DNA of 28,288 bases from contig CAMWGZ010000001.1 in the NCBI GenBank assembly GCA_947173915.1, positions 1-28,288 on the forward strand, read 5' to 3'. Under the pieces are notes generated by a model. The model was not told the origin of the DNA. It did no database searches and worked only from the letters and a program-made list of their open reading frames with translations. The first letter of the stretch is position 1. Each line of letters starts with the position of its first letter. The position numbers were made by a program, and so were the translations under genes. Source of the DNA: an uncultured Alistipes sp. Lineage in GTDB: Bacteria > Bacteroidota > Bacteroidia > Bacteroidales > Rikenellaceae. Below are positions 1 through 7,409 of the stretch, in pieces.

Positions 1-59
1 AAGACGGCATACGAGATCTAGTACGGTCTCGTGGGCGCGGAGATGGGTATAAGAGCCAG
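1..59. other. Illumina Nextera P7/i7 adapter remnant (not genomic)
   Basis: Bases 1-17 equal the last 17 bases of the Illumina P7 oligo. Bases 18-25 are CTAGTACG, the adapter-strand form of Nextera index N702. Bases 26-59 match the Nextera read-2 adapter ending in the 19-base transposase mosaic end (41-59). There are only three mismatches: T to G at 37, T to G at 46 and A to C at 56. The match is seen directly; the oligo identities are established knowledge. The adapter joins the sequence inside a coding region, so the real contig starts at about base 60. Confidence 0.96.
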
Positions 60-712
60 CCGTCGGGGGCGTGGTGGGCGGATTTGTTGCGGTTGCGCAT
101 CAGGGCCGAATAGCCGAAGTAGTAGCGGGCGCGGATGCTGAACTCGAGCCGATCGACCAGTACGGCGATGCCGCCGCCGCCGGCCAGGCCGTAGCCCCAG
201 CGGTTGTCGCGCTCGTTTCGGAACCGGTATTTGCCCCGGACGGGACTCGTGCGCTGCTCTTCCGGTATCGTCATGGCCGGCTCATTGACGTAGGTGGCGG
301 AGAGGTTGTAGGAGAAGTAGGCCGCCGCGTCGAGGAAGACCCGCAGCCTGTTGCGGAACAGATAGACGTGGGGCTGCCACAGGACGGGGAGCACCAGCGA
401 ATTGACCCGCCGCGTGTACCACAGGTATTTGCTCGGATCGTCGAATGCCGAGGCGTTGGGAACGTAGGAGAAGCCCCGTTGCAGAAACTCCAGATCGACG
501 CCGAAGCCCCCGACGAAGCGCTGCGGTCCGTAGTAGCGCCAGGAGAGTCCGCCCGTATAGCATCCCCACACCGAGCGCCTCTCCTGGACGGGATAGAGCC
601 GGCAGTTGGCGTAGCCGTAGCCGCCTGTTGCGCCCAGCGTGTGCTGGGCCGCCGCCCGGTGGCCGCAGAGGATCGCTCCCAGTCCGAGCAGGATCATCGT
701 CAGAGGTTTCAT
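60..712 (-). CDS. Outer-membrane beta-barrel protein, C-terminus missing
   Basis: About 217 residues are visible before the frame runs into the adapter remnant. The N-terminus is a signal peptide (MKPLTMILLGLG, then a likely signal peptidase I site at AAA-Q near residue 23). After it come alternating aromatic and glycine-rich segments such as GATGGYGYANCRLYP, LSWRYYG and FSIRARYYFGYSALM, the usual look of the porin-like barrels (PorT / OMP_b-brl type) common in Bacteroidetes. The ATG overlaps the stop of the Big_5 lipoprotein gene upstream by 4 bp (709-712), so the two are probably translationally coupled. I infer an outer-membrane location; the substrate or partner cannot be told. The missing end is a contig-edge effect, not a biological truncation. 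Confidence 0.8.
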
Positions 713-2706
713 CGTATCGAGACGCTTGTGTTGGTTCTTATGTTGTTTCCTCCCGGAGCGCTGCCGCCCGGTTTTTTGCGCTCCTCCTCCAGTTTGCGGA
801 GCCGCTGCTCCTCGCGCTGGTCGAGCATGGCGGCGAGCGACTGCATCGTAATCGGAGCGAACACCTCGTTCATGTCCATCGTAAGCTCCATCTCCCAGTT
901 CTCCTTGGCGGCGAAGGTGTCGGCACCCTTGGCATCGACGTAGTATTCGGCCCGCTCGGGCTGGCGGCGCTCCACCAGGTTGCCCGGGTCCCAGAGTCCG
1001 TTGCCGTTGGCATCCTCCACGATGCGGAACTTGACGTTGCCCGCCGGTACGTAGTTGAAGCGCAGCGTGCCGCTGCCCTGCACGGTCTTCTCTTGCAGCA
1101 TGCGGCCCCTCTCGTCGAGCAGCTGGACGATGTAGTGCGCCTGCCCGCTCTTGCCTTTGGTCGTTACCGTGAAGGTGGCGAATTTTTCGGGATCGACCCC
1201 TTTGAATTGGGTCGTCAGCGAGTCGTTCCGTTCGCCGGTCAGGTCGGTCAGCGCCCCTTTCAGGAACGTCAGGGCATATTGGGTCTTCTCCTTCCATGGG
1301 GTGCGGATGTGCCAGCGGCGGATGTTCGCCGTGTCGCGCTCCAGGGCGAAGGAGACCGCTTTGGCCTCCTCCTTGTCGGCCTGCGCGGTCAGCAGCACGG
1401 CGGCCGTGTCGAGCCGCAGGATCGGGTAGTCGAATTCGACCGAAAGGTCGGTCTCGGGAGTCACGGTGCCGGTGGCCGAGAACTTGAAGGTCATCGTGCT
1501 CGGCTTCTCCGGCTCGCTCCACTCCTCGCCTGCGTCGAGCGCTTTTTCGCGGGCCTTTTCGAGCCGTTCGCGTTCGCGCGCCTCCTCCTTGGTCTCGACG
1601 TAGCGCCAGAACAGACGCAGCTTTTCGGTCGTGGGAGCCAGCCGGTCGAGCGAGTCGTGGCGTAGGTAGGTTATCGTGCCCCGGATCGTGTCGGGCAGCT
1701 CCTCGGCCGGCATGTCGAACCAGAGGGCCACCGTGTCGCGGCCCCTGCTCTGCGGATCGACGATGAACCGCGTGCGGGGGATGCTGTCGAAGACGATGCT
1801 GTCGATCTGCGGATGGCGGCCGTTGAAGTAGAGCAGCGCCTTGTGCCGGGCGGGACGCTCCGACCCCTTGAGGTACTGGCGGTTGAAGGCCTCGTCGGTA
1901 AACATGCGGAAGTAGAGCTGCGGCTCGGCCGTGACGTAATGGCGCAGCGAGTCGTACCACAGCGAGAACTCGGGCAGCTCGGCGGGGTTGTACGCCTCGG
2001 ACAGGAAGCCGATCTGATCGACCGAAGGTTCGTAGATCTGGTTGCCGTTCTTGTCCTCGAAGGCGTAGATGCGGTAGGGGATCGGCTTGAGGTTCTGGGC
2101 GATGAACACGCCGTTGTTTTCGGCGCGGGCGATGACGGCGGGTTCGTAGTTGAACATCGTCGAGTCGTATTCTGCGACGTTCTCCACCGAGTCGGCGGGG
2201 AAGAAGCAGATGAAACTTTTGGCCACGCTGTCGGCCGAGTAGCTGTCGGCGGTGTAGCCCGAGCAGACGATCGAGTCGATCTCCCCGCCCGTTGAGAAGA
2301 CGTAGCGCATCGAATGGAGGGGGTTGCCCTCGTTGTTGTCGCACACCGCGCTGCCGAAGTTGAGGGCGTAGGTGGTGTTTTCGCGCAGCGTGTCCTTGAT
2401 CTGGATCACAATGCCCCGGCCCCGGATCGAGAGCTGGGGCTTCTTCTTCATGCGGGGCGAGGTAAAGAACTCCTTCTGCTGGTCCTTGAGCTGCACGAAC
2501 TCGTCGAAGGCGATGTAGATCTTCCGCTCCGAAAAGTCGCTCGTGAAGTTGTCGGGGGTCATCGCGACGATGACCGGGGGCAGCGTGTCCTTGGGACCGC
2601 CCTCGACCGTCATCACGCTGGCGCACCGCCAGAGGAACGCCTGAAGGAACAGCAGCAGGACGGCGGCACGGAGCCACCCGCTGGTTCGGGATCGCAGTCG
2701 GTTCAT
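709..2706 (-). CDS. Ig-like (Big_5) domain lipoprotein
   Basis: 665 residues. The first 27 residues form a hydrophobic signal ending at Cys28 (FLWRC), a loose lipobox, followed by CASVMTVEGGPKD and LPPVIVAMTPDNFTSDF. This is the typical opening of the Bacteroidetes Big_5 / SbsA Ig-like lipoproteins. The middle contains further beta-rich repeats. A charged Glu/Arg/Lys-rich stretch lies around residues 335-365, and the C-terminus (MLDQREEQRLRKLEEERKK) is a short charged helix with a disordered tail. The start at 2706 is chosen because it overlaps the stop of the small upstream lipoprotein gene by 4 bp; the frame is open further upstream but only as an out-of-frame shadow of that gene. Members of this family are surface or periplasmic lipoproteins with no assigned biochemical role. 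It is probably cotranscribed from the flippase promoter. Confidence 0.85.
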   Translation of the reverse strand: MNRLRSRTSGWLRAAVLLLFLQAFLWRCASVMTVEGGPKDTLPPVIVAMTPDNFTSDFSERKIYIAFDEFVQLKDQQKEFFTSPRMKKKPQLSIRGRGIVIQIKDTLRENTTYALNFGSAVCDNNEGNPLHSMRYVFSTGGEIDSIVCSGYTADSYSADSVAKSFICFFPADSVENVAEYDSTMFNYEPAVIARAENNGVFIAQNLKPIPYRIYAFEDKNGNQIYEPSVDQIGFLSEAYNPAELPEFSLWYDSLRHYVTAEPQLYFRMFTDEAFNRQYLKGSERPARHKALLYFNGRHPQIDSIVFDSIPRTRFIVDPQSRGRDTVALWFDMPAEELPDTIRGTITYLRHDSLDRLAPTTEKLRLFWRYVETKEEARERERLEKAREKALDAGEEWSEPEKPSTMTFKFSATGTVTPETDLSVEFDYPILRLDTAAVLLTAQADKEEAKAVSFALERDTANIRRWHIRTPWKEKTQYALTFLKGALTDLTGERNDSLTTQFKGVDPEKFATFTVTTKGKSGQAHYIVQLLDERGRMLQEKTVQGSGTLRFNYVPAGNVKFRIVEDANGNGLWDPGNLVERRQPERAEYYVDAKGADTFAAKENWEMELTMDMNEVFAPITMQSLAAMLDQREEQRLRKLEEERKKPGGSAPGGNNIRTNTSVSIR

Positions 2707-3275
2707 AAGTCTCTTTGTTCTTGTGGGGCGGATTCCTCCGCCGTGTCGGGCGGGGTCACGGGCACCTCCGGTTCGTAAAAGTCGTTGCATACGACCCATT
2801 TGCCGTTCTTCACGCGCTTGCTCTTCCAGACCAGCGGAAAGACCACGCTGGCATGGAGCCGGGGCAGGTTTTCGCCCATCGCCTGCTCGGTGTAGGCGTA
2901 GAGCCGGTGCTCCAGATCGACCGCCAGGATGAAGAAGCGGGGACCGTCGAGCTGCATGGCCAGCCAGTTTTCGTTGCCGTCGATGACGTAGGGCTCGCCC
3001 TCGGCCATCGCCTCCATGCGTTCGCCGGTTCGGACCGAGGCGATCGTTCCCGCAAGGGCCTCCTCGTAGCTGCGGATGGCCCAGTAGGTCGTGTCGGCGG
3101 CGAAGGCGTAGGCCCGCACGGTGCCGAACGGCGGGGCGAACCGCTCCGCTCCGTCCTGCGTCCAGGGTTGCAGGACGTAAAAGGTGTCGTACCCGATCTT
3201 CTTGAAGCACCCTCCGGCCAGTACGGCCACGAGCAGCAGCGACAGAAGGGCGGTCGTCGGTCTATGCGTCTTCAT
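2703..3275 (-). CDS. Small lipoprotein of unknown function
   Basis: 190 residues. The N-terminus MKTHRPTTALLSLLLVAVLAGGC is a clear lipoprotein signal with lipobox AGGC (Cys23). The rest has no family I recognise; it is a mixed alpha/beta globular domain ending in a Pro/Thr/Glu-rich tail (VPVTPPDTAEESAPQEQ). The start overlaps the end of folK by 14 bp, and its stop overlaps the start of the Big_5 lipoprotein in an ATGA junction (2703-2706). Pairing with a large lipoprotein and an outer-membrane barrel suggests an envelope role for the last three genes of the operon. That is inference from position only. Confidence 0.82.
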   Translation of the reverse strand: MKTHRPTTALLSLLLVAVLAGGCFKKIGYDTFYVLQPWTQDGAERFAPPFGTVRAYAFAADTTYWAIRSYEEALAGTIASVRTGERMEAMAEGEPYVIDGNENWLAMQLDGPRFFILAVDLEHRLYAYTEQAMGENLPRLHASVVFPLVWKSKRVKNGKWVVCNDFYEPEVPVTPPDTAEESAPQEQRDL

Positions 3276-3774
3276 GGTTCTCTTCGCTTCGTTTGAGTGC
3301 TTCGAGCAGTTCGCCGATCGTCCGGCCCAGGACGGGGTGGCGGTAGTCGCGCATCCGCTCGCACAGCGGCACGAGCGCGAACTCCCGCTCGTGGAGCAGC
3401 GGGTGGGGGATCGTGAGGCGGTCGGTGCGGATGATCTCGTCGTCGTAGAAGAGGATGTCGAGGTCGATCGCCCGCGAGGCGTAGCGTGCCCCCGTGCGCG
3501 CCTTCTCGGCCGCCTCGGCCCTTCGGTCGCGTCCCAGCTCGCCCTCGATGCGCTGCAACGTGTCGAGCAGCTCCTCGGGACTCATCTCGGTGTCGGCCTC
3601 CAGCACCTGGTTGGAAAACTCCCGCTCCGATTCGAAGCCCCAGGCGCGGCTCTTGTAGCGGTGCGAGCAGTGCAGCACCGGTCCCACGTGCAGGTTGATG
3701 AGCCGCTGGGCCTGCTGCAGGCGGGTTTTCATGTCGTCGGCATTGCCGCCGCACAGTATGATCGCTCTTGCCAT
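3262..3774 (-). CDS. folK: 2-amino-4-hydroxy-6-hydroxymethyldihydropteridine diphosphokinase
   Basis: 170 residues, normal length for HPPK. It transfers pyrophosphate from ATP to 6-hydroxymethyl-dihydropterin, the step before dihydropteroate synthase in folate synthesis, in the cytosol. Seen in sequence: the N-terminal glycine-rich start (ILCGGNADD), the signature RAIDLDILFYDD at residues 101-112 with the metal-binding Asp104 and Asp106, and the IPHPLLHEREFALVPL segment at 122-137. It sits 3 bp downstream of holB and overlaps the next lipoprotein gene by 14 bp, so it is part of the same transcript. No other folate gene is nearby. Confidence 0.96.
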   Translation of the reverse strand: MARAIILCGGNADDMKTRLQQAQRLINLHVGPVLHCSHRYKSRAWGFESEREFSNQVLEADTEMSPEELLDTLQRIEGELGRDRRAEAAEKARTGARYASRAIDLDILFYDDEIIRTDRLTIPHPLLHEREFALVPLCERMRDYRHPVLGRTIGELLEALKRSEENHEDA

Positions 3775-3777
3775 AAA

Positions 3778-4923
3778 TTACAATTTGTTAATCATTTTGC
3801 TGACACTCAGTGCAAAATGGGTAAATACGATGGTCGGGTTGCCGTTCTGCCGGATCTGCTCGCCCGCCGTTTCGATCTCGGCGACCAGCGCTTCGATGTT
3901 GCGGTTATCGACGAACGGGGCGAAATTGCGGCAGAACCGGGCTTCTTCGCCCCACAGACAGCTGATTTCGCCCAGCCCGGCGTGGAGCAGATAGCTTTCG
4001 CGCAGCAGGCGGACCACATCCTTCAGAAAGGCGAGCTGCCGCTCGCGGGAGAGCTGGGCGACCTCCTCGGCCCAGCTCATCAGTTCGAGGTGCTTGTCGT
4101 TGTAGCTCAGCCGCATGAGCGAGCAGAAGAGCGCGAAATACTCCTGCTGCGTCTCGTTCTCCTCGCCGGCAAGCAGGCGGCGCAGTTCGAGCAGGTCGCC
4201 GGCACAGAGGCGGACGAAGGTGCGGATCTTCTCGGGATCGCGCTCGCCGCTGCGTTCGATCTGCTGCCGGACCGCCTCGTCGCTCAGACGGGGGACGGCG
4301 ATCTGCTGCGTGCGCGAGAGGATTGTGGGCAGCAGCAGGTCGGGCCGTTCGCCGACCAGCAGGAAGAGGCTTCCGGGCCAAGGCTCCTCGAGGATCTTGA
4401 GGATCTTGTTGGCCGCCTCTTCGTTCATCGTCTCCGGCAGCCAGATCACGACGCATTTGTAGGCTGCCGAGAAGCTCTTGAAGGAGAGCTTGCGGATGAT
4501 CGCATCCGCCTCGCGGGCCGAGATCGCCCCCTTGAGCGTGCGCCCCAGGTCGAGGCGGCCGTACCACTCCTGCGGCGAGAAGACCCCCGCGCGTTCGGCG
4601 AAAAGCTCCCGCCAGAGGGGCATGAAGTCGTCGCTCAGCACCGCCTCGCCCGACTTCTTGCCCTGCTTGTTCACGGGAAAGACGAAGTGCAGGTCGGGGT
4701 GGGCCAGCGCGGCGATCTGCCGGCAGTTGGGACACTCGCCGCACGAGTCGCCGCCCTGGCGGTCGGTGCAGTTGAGGTACTGCACGTAGGCTACGGCGAG
4801 GGCCAGAGCGCCCGTTCCCGCGCCTCCCGCGAAGAGCTGGGCATGGCTTACCCGTCCGGTGTCGGCACTCCGCACCAGGTGGCGTTTCAGCTCCTCTTGT
4901 CCCGCTATGTCCGCGAATCTCAT
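3778..4923 (-). CDS. holB: DNA polymerase III delta-prime subunit
   Basis: 381 residues, AAA+ clamp-loader subunit of the replicative polymerase. Residues 1-50 carry the SHAQLFAGGAGTGALALA segment, which is the Walker A region, but with no GKT lysine/threonine (GAGTGALA at 34-41). It is therefore not expected to bind ATP, as is usual for delta-prime. Cys52, Cys61, Cys64 and Cys67 (CGECPNC) form the zinc module. The region NEEAANKILKILEEP is the conserved sensor/helix segment of this family, followed by LLVGERPDLLLPTILSRTQ. The start at 4923 overlaps the stop of the small membrane protein gene (4920-4923, ATGA). Its presence within an envelope-gene operon is common for such mixed Bacteroidetes operons and says little about function. 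Confidence 0.93.
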   Translation of the reverse strand: MRFADIAGQEELKRHLVRSADTGRVSHAQLFAGGAGTGALALAVAYVQYLNCTDRQGGDSCGECPNCRQIAALAHPDLHFVFPVNKQGKKSGEAVLSDDFMPLWRELFAERAGVFSPQEWYGRLDLGRTLKGAISAREADAIIRKLSFKSFSAAYKCVVIWLPETMNEEAANKILKILEEPWPGSLFLLVGERPDLLLPTILSRTQQIAVPRLSDEAVRQQIERSGERDPEKIRTFVRLCAGDLLELRRLLAGEENETQQEYFALFCSLMRLSYNDKHLELMSWAEEVAQLSRERQLAFLKDVVRLLRESYLLHAGLGEISCLWGEEARFCRNFAPFVDNRNIEALVAEIETAGEQIRQNGNPTIVFTHFALSVSKMINKL

Positions 4924-5120
4924 CGTCTCTTCCGCTCTTTTGTTCCGTTTCCGTGTGCGACCCGTATCGTCTGGCGCACCGCGATGGCCGCAAGCGCTGC
5001 GAATACCGCCGCGAGCGTTCCGGTGCGCGCCCGCCCCGGCTCCCAGCCTAGGGCCGCGACTCCCAGGACGAACAGCGCCCCGCTGCACAGCAGGACGGTC
5101 AGCTTCTCCCTGCCGCTCAT
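4920..5120 (-). CDS. Small two-helix membrane protein, unknown
   Basis: 66 residues, reading MSGREKLTVLLCSG at the start and ending in a basic tail (NGTKERKRR). Two hydrophobic segments are visible, roughly residues 7-26 (LTVLLCSGALFVLGVAALGW) and 33-49 (TGTLAAVFAALAAIAV), joined by a short charged loop. The basic tail suggests a cytoplasmic C-terminus. Support for it being real is positional: its ATG overlaps the flippase stop (5117-5120) and its TGA overlaps the holB start (4920-4923), so it exactly fills the space between two certain genes. I do not recognise a family. It could assist the flippase, but nothing in the sequence shows that. Confidence 0.72.
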   Translation of the reverse strand: MSGREKLTVLLCSGALFVLGVAALGWEPGRARTGTLAAVFAALAAIAVRQTIRVAHGNGTKERKRR

Positions 5121-6610
5121 GCCTCGCCTCCTTTCTTTCCGCCGCGCCGCAGCATCGAGCGCAGCAGTCCCCGCACGTCGATCTTCGCACGCCGCACGGC
5201 GTAGCAGATGTAGCCGCCCAGCAGCAGCACCTTGCAGAGGTATTGCGCTGCCGTCGGGAGGGGTAACCCCTCCGCGATGCGGCTTATGCCGAAAAACGCC
5301 AGCGCGACGACAGCATATTCGATCATCCGTCCCGTCCGGTAGGGGATGGGGTAGAACTTGCTGTTGAGCCGGTAGCTTACCGCGACCATCGCCGCCTCGC
5401 AGATCAAACGGGCCCAGGCCGCGCCGTAGTATCCCCAGCGGGGAATGAGCGCGAGGTTGGCTCCCACCGTGACGAGCAGCCCCGTGAAGGTAACCACCAG
5501 CGCCAGCCAGGTGCGCTCCTCGCGCTTGTACCAGAACGAGAGGTTGAGCCACACGCCGGCCAGCACGTTGGCGCCCAGCACCAGCGGCAGGATGTGCATC
5601 CCCTCGCGGAAGTCGCGTCCGACGATCAGGGCGAACAGCTCCTTGAAGAGGGTCACGCCCAGGAAGATGACCATCGAGACCAGTACGAAGTATTCGAGTG
5701 CGGCGGCGTTCATCCGCACGAAATCCGATTTCTTGTAGTCGGCCAGGAAGAAAGGTTCGGCTGCCAGGCGGTAGATCTGCGTGAAGAGGGCCATGACCAT
5801 GCCGACCTTGACGATCGCGCCGTAGAGTCCCACCTGGTCCATCGCCGCTGCGGGGGCGAGGAACTTGATGAGCTGGCGGTCGATGAACTCGTTGGCCGTG
5901 CCTGCGATGCCGCTCAGGAGCAGCGGCAGCGAGTAGAGAAGCACCGCCCGCAGGATCCGCCCCTCGATGCGCGGTGCGCCGCCGTCGGTGGTGCGCAGCA
6001 GCAGGAGCAGCGTCAGGGCGCTGGCCGCCAGGTTGGCCACGAAGACCCAGCCGACCCCGAACCGGGTGGCGTATAGCCCTGCGAAGCCGAAAGCGAAGGC
6101 GAGCACGACATTGACCGTCGCGCAGAAAGCCTTGAGTCCCATGAAAGTGGTCGCCCGCCCCTGTTCGCGCAGCCGCGAGAAGGGGATCGAGGAGCAGACA
6201 TCGCACAGTACGATCGCCGCCACCCACACCGCATACTCGGGATGGGTCGTGTAGAGTTCGCTGCCCAGCCAGGCGGAGACCTGCGTGCGGAAGAGCGCCA
6301 CGGCCGCGAAGAAGAGCAGCGCCGCCAGCGTGGTGGCACCCCATACCGTGCGGAAGAGGCGCTGCTTGGCGGCCCGTACATCGCCGCCCGCCTCGTCCGC
6401 CTTGGCCGCGAAGCGGAAGTAGCCCGACTCCATGCCCATCGTCAGCAGCACCAGGGCGAAGGGGATGAGGGCGTAAACGTCGGTAATCACGCCGTACACC
6501 TCCCGGCTGAAGACCCGGGTGTAGAAAGGGGTCAGCAGGTAGCTCAGGAACCGCACGGCGATGGTGCTGATTCCGTAAACGGCGGTCTGTTTGACGAGTT
6601 TTTCGAGCAT
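5117..6610 (-). CDS. Polysaccharide/lipid-linked oligosaccharide flippase (MOP superfamily)
   Basis: 497 residues with roughly 12-14 hydrophobic segments spread over the whole length, the layout of the Wzx / Polysacc_synt family of the MOP superfamily. The N-terminus (LVKQTAVYGISTIAVRFLSYLLTPFYTRVF) is the typical first helix and loop of Bacteroidetes lipopolysaccharide biosynthesis flippases. It would move undecaprenyl-linked glycan units across the inner membrane. No glycosyltransferases lie next to it, so the substrate is unknown. It is the first gene of the minus-strand operon: a -7 box lies at 6627-6634, only about 17 bases before the ATG. MurJ is a less likely reading. Confidence 0.88.
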   Translation of the reverse strand: MLEKLVKQTAVYGISTIAVRFLSYLLTPFYTRVFSREVYGVITDVYALIPFALVLLTMGMESGYFRFAAKADEAGGDVRAAKQRLFRTVWGATTLAALLFFAAVALFRTQVSAWLGSELYTTHPEYAVWVAAIVLCDVCSSIPFSRLREQGRATTFMGLKAFCATVNVVLAFAFGFAGLYATRFGVGWVFVANLAASALTLLLLLRTTDGGAPRIEGRILRAVLLYSLPLLLSGIAGTANEFIDRQLIKFLAPAAAMDQVGLYGAIVKVGMVMALFTQIYRLAAEPFFLADYKKSDFVRMNAAALEYFVLVSMVIFLGVTLFKELFALIVGRDFREGMHILPLVLGANVLAGVWLNLSFWYKREERTWLALVVTFTGLLVTVGANLALIPRWGYYGAAWARLICEAAMVAVSYRLNSKFYPIPYRTGRMIEYAVVALAFFGISRIAEGLPLPTAAQYLCKVLLLGGYICYAVRRAKIDVRGLLRSMLRRGGKKGGEA

Positions 6611-6626
6611 GGCGACTTACGAGGGG

Positions 6627-6634
6627 CAAATATA
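6627..6634 (-). promoter_or_regulatory. -7 promoter box of the flippase-holB-folK operon
   Basis: Minus strand reads TATATTTG, a full match to the Bacteroidetes TAnnTTTG element. It lies 17 bases before the flippase ATG, giving a leader of about 10 bases. No TTTG is found at the usual -33 spacing. Confidence 0.6.
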
Positions 6635-6853
6635 CGGAATTTATTCGGTTTTATCCGCTTCGGAAACGCCAAATGATGGGTGCGTAGGAGTGCTCCGCCG
6701 CGGTGCGCGGAGGCGGTGCGGGGATATTGATCGGGATGCCCTTCTCGGGCGGGGTGTGCGGCGCTGCGGGGCGGGATGGAGGATGTTCGCTGCGGGTGCG
6801 TGCGGCACGGAAACGGGGTCGCCTGCCGGCGGCGGGTCAGCCCGGGGCGGACC

Positions 6854-7336
6854 TCAGCGCAGGGTCGGTTCGATGAAATCGACGTTTACCTGGCGCTGGA
6901 ACGCTTCGTCGAGCGAAATGAAGGTCTGGGTGGTCGATATGCCCGGAATGCGCAGGATGCCCTCGAAGAGGGTCCGCATCAGGTGTTCGTTGTCCAGGCA
7001 GTAGAGCTTTATCAGGATGTTGAAGTTGCCCGTGATGAAGTGGCATTCGACGATTTCGGGGATCTCCTTGAGCCGCTCCATCGTCTGCATCAGGTTCTTG
7101 GGATCGAGGACCGTGATGCCGATCAGGGCGCATACGTCGAACCCCAGCGCTTTGGGATCGACGATCAGGCGGCTGCCGAGAATCACGCCCGAATCGTGGA
7201 GCTTGCGGATGCGCTGGTGGATGGCTGCGCCCGAAATGCCGCATTCGCGTGCGATTTCGAGGAAGGGCATCCGCGCGTTGCGGACCAGGTGGCGCAGGAT
7301 CTTCGCGTCGATGGCATCCAGTTGGGCTTTGGACAT
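6854..7336 (-). CDS. Lrp/AsnC family transcriptional regulator
   Basis: 160 residues, usual length. The N-terminal winged helix-turn-helix covers about residues 5-60 (LDAIDAKILRHLVRNARMPFLEIA, then GISGAAIHQRIRKL as recognition helix). The C-terminal RAM/AsnC ligand domain covers about 70-150, including the conserved VECHFITGNFNILIKL segment. Members form octamers that sense amino acids and act on amino-acid metabolic genes. It lies directly downstream of kbl (glycine/threonine metabolism) in the same direction; E. coli Lrp is known to control kbl-tdh, so kbl is a plausible target, by inference. A strong terminator sits between kbl and this gene, only 24 bases before the ATG, which leaves little room for a separate promoter. 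Confidence 0.93.
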   Translation of the reverse strand: MSKAQLDAIDAKILRHLVRNARMPFLEIARECGISGAAIHQRIRKLHDSGVILGSRLIVDPKALGFDVCALIGITVLDPKNLMQTMERLKEIPEIVECHFITGNFNILIKLYCLDNEHLMRTLFEGILRIPGISTTQTFISLDEAFQRQVNVDFIEPTLR

Positions 7337-7360
7337 GAGCGCTGCTGTTTGGATAGGGGT

Positions 7361-7403
7361 AAAAAACTTCCGGTCTGCGAAAACATGTTTCGCAGACCGG
7401 AAG
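7361..7403 (-). terminator. Intrinsic terminator of kbl
   Basis: A perfect 16-bp inverted repeat (7367-7382 with 7388-7403) with a 5-base loop is followed on the minus strand by six T residues (7361-7366). It sits 6 bases after the kbl stop and ends 24 bases before the lrp-like ATG. Confidence 0.92.
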
Positions 7404-7409
7404 CAATTG

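Noticed and set aside
2707..3210. Upstream extension of the Big_5 lipoprotein frame
   Set aside because: The extension runs out of frame through the small lipoprotein gene; the Met at 2706 starts a signal peptide and forms an ATGA junction.
6640..6853. Possible small gene or RNA between the Lrp-family gene and the flippase promoter
   Set aside because: Short plus-strand frames exist but have no start context, no -7 box and shadow-like composition; no convincing stem-loop with a T-run was seen.
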